Below, one piece after another: positions 6,029 to 10,760 of a DNA stretch of 10,760 bases (positions are counted from its first letter, which is position 1; every line of letters begins with the position of its first letter). The position numbers and the translations under genes are program-made. The notes below the pieces were generated by a model. That model made no database searches. It was not told the DNA's origin and saw only the letters and a list, made by a program, of their open reading frames with translations. The stretch is from Thiodiazotropha sp040507245. Its GTDB lineage: Bacteria; Pseudomonadota; Gammaproteobacteria; Chromatiales; Chromatiaceae. Location: contig JBEVVH010000122.1 in the NCBI GenBank assembly GCA_040507245.1, positions 1 to 10,760 on the forward strand, given 5' to 3'.

Positions 6029-7228
6029 ATGCCACAGACCGATCGGGAACCTCAAATCGAAGTCCTCCTTGGGGAGAGCCGCATCACCCTGCTGGGAACG
6101 GCTCATGTTTCCCGCAGCAGTGTGGACAAGGTCAAATCGTTACTCGAATCCGGTAGCTATGACGCCGTAGCGGTGGAGTTGTGCCCGAGCCGCTTTCATG
6201 CCCTGATCAATCCGGATGCACTGGACAAGATGGACCTTTTCAAGGTCTTCCGCGAGGGCCGGGTGCTCATGGTGATGGCCAATCTGGCCCTCGGGGCCTA
6301 CCAACAGCGGCTCGCCGACCAGTTCGGCATCACCCCCGGGGCGGAGCAGAAAGAGGCGATCCGGATTGCCCAGGAGTCCCATAAACCGCTGTTGCTCATC
6401 GACCGGGAGATCACCACCACCCTGCGTCGTGTAGCGGGCAATCTCTCCCTGTGGAAACGCCTCACCCTGTTCGCCGGTCTGCTGGCGAGCATCCTGTCCC
6501 GGGAGCAGGTCAGTGAAGAGGAGATCGAGCATCTCAAAGAGGGAGATATCCTCGAAACCACCTTCGCGGAATTTGCCGAGGACCGCCAGGATCTCTATCT
6601 GCCTCTGATCGATGAACGGGACCGATACATGGCCAGCCGGCTGCTGCAGGAGATCGAGCAGCACGGCCATGAGAACCTCCTGGTGGTGATCGGCGCCGGA
6701 CACATGCATGGCATCGCCCGCTATCTGCAACAACCCCTCGAGGCGCCACCCGAGGAAACCATCGCCAAGCTTGAGCTGGCCCCGCCGCCGAGCCGCTGGC
6801 CCAAACTGATTCCCTGGATCATCGTCTTACTGGTGCTCAGCGGCTTCGCCCTGGGCTTTTCCCGCAGCCCCGATCTGGGATGGCAACTGATCGCCGACTG
6901 GGTGCTGATCAACGGCGGACTCTCCGCCCTGGGCGCGCTGCTTGCGGCAGGCCACCCGCTGACGATTCTAACCGCGTTTGTAGCAGCCCCCCTGACCTCG
7001 TTGAATCCCGCGGTGGGCGCGGGCATGGTCACGGGTCTGGCCGAAGTGTTCCTGCGCAAACCGACCGTGGCCGACTTCGGCCGCCTCAGAACCGACACCA
7101 CCAAGGCCAGCGGGTGGTGGAAAAACCGGGTCTCCCGCACCTTCCTGGTGTTCCTGTTCAGTACCCTGGGATCTGCGGCCGGCACCTACATTGCAGGGTT
7201 CCGTATTTTCGGCCGGTTGGTAAACTAA
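6029..7228 (+). CDS. TraB/PrgY family membrane protein
   Basis: This is a 399-residue protein of the TraB/PrgY family, related to the Tiki/GumN metalloprotease-like fold. The N-terminal domain shows the diagnostic GTAHVS (23-28), VELCPSR (49-55) and a second His motif GAGHMHG (222-228). The two GxxH-type motifs are those proposed to form the active or metal site. The C-terminal third is membrane-bound, with hydrophobic segments at about 259-280, 285-345 (two or three passes) and 373-396. PrgY and TraB of Enterococcus reduce peptide pheromone activity; the role in Gram-negative bacteria is not established, so a pheromone role should not be assumed. The length and order, soluble domain then membrane helices, fit the bacterial and archaeal subfamily. 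It converges with vapC, leaving 45 bases between stops and no visible terminator. Confidence 0.85.
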   Translation: MPQTDREPQIEVLLGESRITLLGTAHVSRSSVDKVKSLLESGSYDAVAVELCPSRFHALINPDALDKMDLFKVFREGRVLMVMANLALGAYQQRLADQFGITPGAEQKEAIRIAQESHKPLLLIDREITTTLRRVAGNLSLWKRLTLFAGLLASILSREQVSEEEIEHLKEGDILETTFAEFAEDRQDLYLPLIDERDRYMASRLLQEIEQHGHENLLVVIGAGHMHGIARYLQQPLEAPPEETIAKLELAPPPSRWPKLIPWIIVLLVLSGFALGFSRSPDLGWQLIADWVLINGGLSALGALLAAGHPLTILTAFVAAPLTSLNPAVGAGMVTGLAEVFLRKPTVADFGRLRTDTTKASGWWKNRVSRTFLVFLFSTLGSAAGTYIAGFRIFGRLVN

Positions 7229-7273
7229 TTTTTACTACGGTGTGTGTAGGCAAATCAGGGCGAAACGCTGTGA

Positions 7274-7648
7274 TTATGCCCGATCAGCCGCATACGCCTG
7301 TCCCAGCTTATCAGCCAATAAATGCAAACGCCTGTCTCGGGTCCACAGAAGCGCGCCACCATCCAGCGCCACGGCAGCCATCAGGTGGGCATCCACATAG
7401 CCAATCCCACATCCCATCAATTCATGCCGTTCGATAAAAAACAGAACTTCTTCGTCTTGGGCCACTGGGGCCTTAGGCAGATCTTTTAGTAACGACAACA
7501 CCTCTACCCGTTGGTGAAGATTTCCACAGGCCAACTCACCCAGGACAAAAGGATGCATCAAAACTTGGGCACCTCTCAGCAGGGTCGCCAATCCGTCATC
7601 TCCGGATCTGAGATGATCAACCCAAACAGAGGTATCCACCAGTATCAT
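7274..7648 (-). CDS. vapC: VapC-type PIN domain ribonuclease toxin
   Basis: This is the toxin of a type II toxin-antitoxin pair, a 124-residue PIN domain endoribonuclease. The acidic metal-binding residues are all present: Asp5 (in MILVDTSVW), Glu38 (in VLGELACG), Asp86 (in GYVDAHLMA) and Asp105 (in LWTRDRRLH). The N-terminal VDTSVWVDHLR pattern is typical of VapC. Known VapC toxins cleave tRNA or rRNA; which RNA this one cuts cannot be read from the sequence. The ATG overlaps the vapB stop by four bases (ATGA), the classic arrangement for coupled translation. No damage is visible, so the toxin should be active when the antitoxin is lost. Confidence 0.92.
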   Translation of the reverse strand: MILVDTSVWVDHLRSGDDGLATLLRGAQVLMHPFVLGELACGNLHQRVEVLSLLKDLPKAPVAQDEEVLFFIERHELMGCGIGYVDAHLMAAVALDGGALLWTRDRRLHLLADKLGQAYAADRA

Positions 7649-7845
7649 TGACCATCCGATGATCGTCGCCGGGACGGGACCTCGAGTTGCGGCTCACTAC
7701 CTCCCAGCCGAGCCAGGCGGCGCGCACTCTCGCGTTCAATCAGTGCGCACAGACCCTCGCGGACCAATGCCGCTTTTTCGGTCACTCCGCAAATGCGCTG
7801 GGCCTCTGCCAACAACTGGTCGTCGATATTCAGTGTTGTACGCAT
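7645..7845 (-). CDS. vapB: VapB-type antitoxin
   Basis: This is the antitoxin partner of vapC, 66 residues. The N-terminal MRTTLNIDDQLLAEAQ followed by VTEKAALVREGL is the ribbon-helix-helix DNA-binding pattern of the VapB family; such proteins bind the operator as dimers. The C-terminal ARRLARLGGSEP plus a basic tail (PSRRRSS) is the toxin-binding part. The start at 7845 is preferred over the in-frame ATG at 7857, because GAGGAG, which overlaps that upstream ATG, sits at Shine-Dalgarno distance from 7845. The pair lies about 115 bases after cca on the same strand. Autoregulation through the inverted repeat upstream is likely, since that is how the family works. Confidence 0.9.
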   Translation of the reverse strand: MRTTLNIDDQLLAEAQRICGVTEKAALVREGLCALIERESARRLARLGGSEPQLEVPSRRRSSDGQ

Positions 7846-7869
7846 GGTACTCCTCATTCCGGTTATGAT

Positions 7870-7907
7870 GCACGATATGATACATCGGTTGATGCGTTAT
7901 GTCGTGC
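7870..7907 (-). promoter_or_regulatory. Candidate vapBC operator (inverted repeat)
   Basis: GCACGA (7870-7875) and TCGTGC (7902-7907) form an inverted repeat 25-62 bases before the vapB start, with further partial symmetry inside (TATGA and TTATG). VapBC complexes commonly bind such repeats over their own promoter. A possible -10 box TATCAT (minus strand, about 7879-7884) lies inside. This was judged by eye only. Confidence 0.4.
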
Positions 7908-7959
7908 CTGATCGTAAACAAGCACATTTCCCAGACAGGCTTGCGCGCATGGGTTCACC

Positions 7960-9180
7960 TTATCCTGAAACCTCCTGAAGAGTCTGAGCAATCTGCTTCA
8001 GACGCTCCTTGCGCAGCGCCTCCCCGATCTGAGCACCAATCAGTGAACCGCTGAGCTGCTGAGTCGTGACCTGTCGCGCCTCCTCGAATATCCGCAGCAG
8101 ATCGTCTCCCTGGGGAAAGGGGCTGTCTTCCATCCCGAGCCTGCCTTGATGATCGGCCTGGCAGACCCAGACGAACCACTGCATGTGTTCGGGCTGACGA
8201 AACGCGTCCAGGCCCTGCATCAGCTCCAGCAGGGTCTTGGGTCGAAGCTCGTAGAACCGGTGCATGAGGATGTGATAGCGGGCGCAGGCAGCGGCCAGGC
8301 GCTCGTAGGCTACCGGCACCCGGAGTCTCCGGCACAGCTTTGTAACGATCTCGGCGCCCCGTTTTTCATGCCCATGATGACTCGGCAGAATCCGTTCCGG
8401 CGTGGTCGCCTTGCCCAGGTCATGGGTCAATGCGGCAAACCGGACATTCACCAACCCGGTCAAGCGGCACGCAGCTTCCAGGGTCATCAGGGTATGCACC
8501 CCGCAATCCACCTCCGGATGCCAGCGCGGGGGTTGTGGCACACCCCACAGGGCATCGAGTTCCGGAACCACCCTGGCCAATACGCCCCAATTCCGCAGGG
8601 CTTTGAAAAACACAGCCGGATGAGGCTCCTGCAGCGCCTTCAGCAACTCCTGCCAGACCCGTTCCGGCACCAGTTGATCCAGATCACCCGCCGCGACCAT
8701 GGCGCGGATCAGGGTTTCGGTTTCCGCAGCCAGGTGAAACTCCAGCGCAGAATAGCGGGCCAGGAAACGGGCCGCCCGCAGCACCCGGATAGGATCCTCG
8801 CGAAAGGCCTCCGAAACGTGTCGCAATACCCGATCCTGCAGATCCCTGAGTCCTCCAAAGGGGTCGATCAGGGCGCCCTGCGGGTCCTCTGCCATGGCAT
8901 TAATGGTGAAATCTCGCCGGCTCAGATCCTCTTCCAGGGTCACCCCGGGGTCCGCGATCACCTGTCCGGGCTGCACACCGGTCCCGCGCCGGGTGCGAGC
9001 CAGGGCATATTCCTCATGGGTATCCGGGTGTAGAAAGACTGGGAAATCCCGACCGACCTGACGGTAGCCAAGCGCCAGCATCTGTTCAGGGGTTGCGCCA
9101 ACCACCAGGAAGTCCCGTTCGGTCACCGGGCGGTTCAGCAGCCGGTCCCTGAGTGCACCGCCCACCTTATAGATCTGCAT
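7960..9180 (-). CDS. cca: CCA tRNA nucleotidyltransferase with HD domain
   Basis: This enzyme builds and repairs the 3' CCA end of tRNAs. The product has 406 residues, close to the roughly 412 of the E. coli enzyme. The nucleotidyltransferase head shows VGGALRD (6-12), the metal-binding pair E21/D23 in TERDFLVVG, RRDFTINAM (88-96), DPFGGLRDLQ (106-115) and the EDxxR template motif EDPIRVLRAARF (128-139). The C-terminal half has an HD phosphohydrolase domain: HTLMTLEAA, then LTHDLGK, then the SHHGHEKRG segment. The start MQIYKVGGALRD (ATG at 9178-9180) aligns with the family; the longer open frame to 9249 adds 23 unrelated residues. One oddity is the flexible loop (about 63-82), which reads RRGTGVQPGQ and lacks the usual GYxGF. 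The gene lies between the DUF4124 gene and vapBC on the same strand. Confidence 0.95.
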   Translation of the reverse strand: MQIYKVGGALRDRLLNRPVTERDFLVVGATPEQMLALGYRQVGRDFPVFLHPDTHEEYALARTRRGTGVQPGQVIADPGVTLEEDLSRRDFTINAMAEDPQGALIDPFGGLRDLQDRVLRHVSEAFREDPIRVLRAARFLARYSALEFHLAAETETLIRAMVAAGDLDQLVPERVWQELLKALQEPHPAVFFKALRNWGVLARVVPELDALWGVPQPPRWHPEVDCGVHTLMTLEAACRLTGLVNVRFAALTHDLGKATTPERILPSHHGHEKRGAEIVTKLCRRLRVPVAYERLAAACARYHILMHRFYELRPKTLLELMQGLDAFRQPEHMQWFVWVCQADHQGRLGMEDSPFPQGDDLLRIFEEARQVTTQQLSGSLIGAQIGEALRKERLKQIAQTLQEVSG

Positions 9181-9299
9181 CAGGCGCAGCTTTCCACAAG
9201 ACCCAATACTTAGGGAGCGGGCGTACTGAAGGGTGAAACAACCTACCAACTAGCCTTTGCATAGGGTAGTCCTGCCAGCCATGTGCCGAAACGGACAGA

Positions 9300-9770
9300 T
9301 CAGTATCCACGCACATCCTTGAGATGGTCTCTGGCAGCCTTGAGTTCATCCTCGGCTTTCTTCACCCGCTCGAAATACTCGGGCCGGATGCGGTTCCTAC
9401 CACCTACCACGTTCTCCCGGTCATCGTCATTCATCTCCTGAGTTTCCTTCAGGTTCTGTTCTGCCTTGTCGACAGCGTCCTGAGCGCTTTCGAGCATCTC
9501 ACGCCGACTCGCTTCCTTCTCCAGTCGCTGATCACGGGCCTCCTCCATCGCCTTGCGGATCGCCTCGTTACGCTCCTGGGTGTGACGGATCGACTCCTGG
9601 GAAGGGCCCTCCTGGATTTCAACCCGCTGGGTCTTCTCACCGCTGTCGGGGGGCGTGTCCGTATAGGTCACGTTGCCTTCCGAATCCACCGTACGAAACA
9701 CCTCTCCGGCAGAAAGGACCAGCGGAACCAACATCAGACCGACGCATAACCCATAGCCTAGCTTTGGCAT
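9300..9770 (-). CDS. DUF4124 domain exported coiled-coil protein
   Basis: The product has 156 residues, with a signal peptide (1 to about 21, probable cleavage at LSA/GE). A short DUF4124 domain (about 22-41) follows, with the characteristic VFRTVDSEGNVTYTDTPP. This motif describes a small beta hairpin common at the N-terminus of proteobacterial envelope proteins and of unknown role. From about 55 to 155 the protein is highly charged and alpha-helical (rich in Glu, Arg, Lys, Gln, Ala), probably a coiled coil, with a break near DDDRENVVGGRNRIRP. The start at 9770 is chosen because AAGG precedes it and the signal peptide begins there; the longer frame to 9857 adds a non-signal extension. It is expected in the periplasm. 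The cca gene starts 119 bases downstream on the same strand; no terminator is evident between them. Confidence 0.82.
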   Translation of the reverse strand: MPKLGYGLCVGLMLVPLVLSAGEVFRTVDSEGNVTYTDTPPDSGEKTQRVEIQEGPSQESIRHTQERNEAIRKAMEEARDQRLEKEASRREMLESAQDAVDKAEQNLKETQEMNDDDRENVVGGRNRIRPEYFERVKKAEDELKAARDHLKDVRGY

Positions 9771-10065
9771 AACCTTCCCCTGAATTTTATTCTGTGATGG
9801 AATGGGATTTTCTCCGGGTTGATACCCTTTAGACAACCTCAGGGGACATTCTCTCACACCCCCGCGACGGCATCATCCCAGCTACCTGCGGAGGTATTTA
9901 GGGGTACATTACTGCATTCATTCAAGACGGAATCGGAAGTGCTTTCTTCCTACCCCTCAAAACCAGAAAGAAATGCCTGAATTTGCCCTCCAGGCATCCA
10001 CCAAACCCGCATTTGCCTGTTAGATTTAGTAACATCAGTCATCCGCGCCTCTGAGGAGATTTTGC
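9771..10065. promoter_or_regulatory. Divergent intergenic region between DUF4124 and PilZ genes
   Basis: No gene is visible in these 295 bases. The minus strand has a possible -10 box TAAAAT (9784-9789) near the DUF4124 start, without a clear -35. An inverted repeat, ATGCCTG (9973-9979) with CAGGCAT (9991-9997), lies about 70 bases before the PilZ start and could be an operator or hairpin. GAGGAG just before 10066 is a strong ribosome site for the PilZ gene. Confidence 0.4.
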
Positions 10066-10389
10066 ATGAACGATTTTTCCGAAAAACGCAGCTTCCATCG
10101 CATGGCTGTGAACGGACCGGTCCGATTCCGCATCAACGGCGATCAGGAGGTCTCGACGGGTCGCGTGGTCAATCTGAGCGGCAACGGGCTGTTGATTGAT
10201 TTCGAGCGGGAGCTCCCGGTTGATGTCCGAATGGCGGTCCTCATCACACCCAGTCAGAGCATCACTCCGCCTCTGGCGGCCGAGGTCAGCGTACTTCGCA
10301 GCGACCCGAATGAGAGTGGCGGGTTCAATACGGCCTGCCGCATTGAAAAGATCCTCGCGGATAACGAAGTGAGTGCTGACTTTATCTGA
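10066..10389 (+). CDS. Stand-alone PilZ domain protein
   Basis: This is a 107-residue single-domain PilZ protein, the common cytoplasmic receptor type for cyclic di-GMP. Both ligand motifs are intact: RxxxR (R8-SFH-R12) just before the barrel, and NxSxxG (N36-LSGN-G41) on the second strand. The rest fits the beta barrel (PVRFRI, GRVVNLSGNGLLIDF, MAVLI, AAEVSVLRS, FNTACRIEKI) with a short C-terminal tail. A strong GAGGAG lies about ten bases upstream of the ATG. Such proteins couple c-di-GMP levels to motility, pili or exopolysaccharide; the partner cannot be inferred, since no motility or EPS gene adjoins it. It is transcribed alone on the plus strand, diverging from the DUF4124 gene and converging with the cytochrome fragment. 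Confidence 0.9.
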   Translation: MNDFSEKRSFHRMAVNGPVRFRINGDQEVSTGRVVNLSGNGLLIDFERELPVDVRMAVLITPSQSITPPLAAEVSVLRSDPNESGGFNTACRIEKILADNEVSADFI

Positions 10390-10460
10390 TTTCTCTGGCG
10401 TGACCGATGCTGTTGACGTCAGTATGACTCTGATCTGATCGCCTCGTCATGACTTTGGTA

Positions 10461-10489
10461 TGCGTACCCACGCAAAGCGTGGGTACGCA
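10461..10489. repeat. Perfect 13-bp-arm palindrome (REP-like or bidirectional terminator)
   Basis: TGCGTACCCACGC and its exact complement are separated only by AAA. The hairpin lies between convergent genes (the PilZ stop at 10389 and the cytochrome fragment stop at 10574). Neither side has a T run, which argues against a standard intrinsic terminator. The sequence style resembles repetitive extragenic palindromes of gammaproteobacteria; that family assignment is inference. Confidence 0.7.
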
Positions 10490-10573
10490 CCAGCTCCGGA
10501 TGCCGAAGGAATCCGCTGAAACCACGTTGATGCGTAATCGCCTGTGGCCAGCAACCCTGGCGCGATCACCACA

Positions 10574-10690
10574 TCAATTTTTATATTTCTTGTGACAGGC
10601 CTTGCAGCTGCCGCCCGTCTTCTTCAAAGCCGCCCCGATCGCAGCCTTGTCACCCCCGGCTGCCGCTTCATTCCAAGCGAGTCTTCGATC
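10574..10690 (-). pseudogene. Cytochrome c'-type haem protein, 3' fragment
   Basis: On the minus strand a frame ends at TGA (10574-10576) and encodes a typical cytochrome c' or c556 C-terminus. It reads NEAAAGGDKAAIGAALKKTG, then GSCKACHKKYKN. CKACH (10592-10606) is the CxxCH haem-attachment motif located, as in this family, within ten residues of the C-terminus. The family needs about 100 further residues upstream forming a four-helix bundle. Here only about 34-38 codons remain before an in-frame stop (10691-10693), and likeness to the family fades at about 10680. None of the frames in the remaining 70 bases resumes it. The gene therefore looks truncated by a rearrangement or insertion whose other side lies beyond the window, or by a frame error with a divergent N-terminal part. 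Confidence 0.7.
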
Positions 10691-10760
10691 TCATGAAAGA
10701 TTTTGGGACATCCAAGTCCACCAAAATCGATTCGATCTTTGACAGCCTATTAGTGCCCCG
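10691..10760. other. Unexplained flank next to the cytochrome fragment
   Basis: These 70 bases match nothing I recognise. A plus frame is open from before an ATG at 10693 (MKDFGTSKSTKIDSIFDSLL) to the edge. A minus frame is also open from the edge, ending SFMRSKTRLE at a stop near 10671. An imperfect hairpin lies at 10699-10728 (GATTTTG-GGAC, loop ATCCAA, GTCC, two-base bulge, CAAAATC). This could be the end of a mobile element or the start of another gene; the evidence is thin. Confidence 0.25.

Noticed and set aside
8146..9033. Plus-strand open frame of 295 codons
   Set aside because: It is antisense to cca, which carries all family motifs; the plus frame has low-complexity composition and no recognisable domain.
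1..10760. CRISPR array, tRNA or rRNA genes
   Set aside because: No regularly spaced repeats and no tRNA cloverleaf or rRNA-like stretch were seen on either strand by eye.

Overview
The window looks like a chromosomal segment of a gammaproteobacterium. The CCA enzyme resembles the long HD-domain gammaproteobacterial type. DUF3465, DUF4124 and PilZ proteins, a PEP-CTERM exported protein and a cytochrome c'-like fragment together suggest a Chromatiales-like environmental lineage. That placement is inference from gene content, not a database match.

Left part (1-2168): after about 150 bases with no recognisable gene comes a two-gene plus-strand pair. It encodes a malonyl-CoA synthetase-like AMP-forming enzyme (matB type) and a small hotdog thioesterase (YiiD C-terminal family), joined by an ATGA overlap. 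Both are broken as written: matB by a one-base frame change near 897-904, the thioesterase by an in-frame TAA at codon 84. Good coding sequence continues past both lesions, so they are either very recent pseudogenes or sequence errors.

Middle part (2204-5924, minus strand): a single PEP-CTERM protein gene with its own intrinsic terminator is followed, further upstream on the same strand, by a compact series. In transcription order this is cysC (APS kinase), a small lipoprotein, an AI-2E/PerM family membrane protein and a DUF3465 protein. A divergent intergenic region then separates cysC from a plus-strand TraB/PrgY family membrane protein (6029-7228).

Right part (7274-9770, minus strand): transcription runs from a DUF4124 coiled-coil exported protein to cca (tRNA nucleotidyltransferase with HD domain) and then to a vapBC toxin-antitoxin pair about 115 bases after cca. 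The toxin converges on the TraB gene. A stand-alone PilZ protein (c-di-GMP binding signature) lies on the plus strand at 10066-10389. It is followed by a perfect 13-bp-arm palindrome. The last feature is the 3' end of a cytochrome c'-type gene on the minus strand, whose reading frame breaks near 10680-10690, about 70 bases before the window edge.

Most of the window is ordinary housekeeping and accessory content. The points most worth checking are the two coupled broken genes, the truncated cytochrome c' with an unexplained flank, the altered loop in the CCA enzyme, and the orphan PEP-CTERM gene. I see no convincing new multi-gene system.
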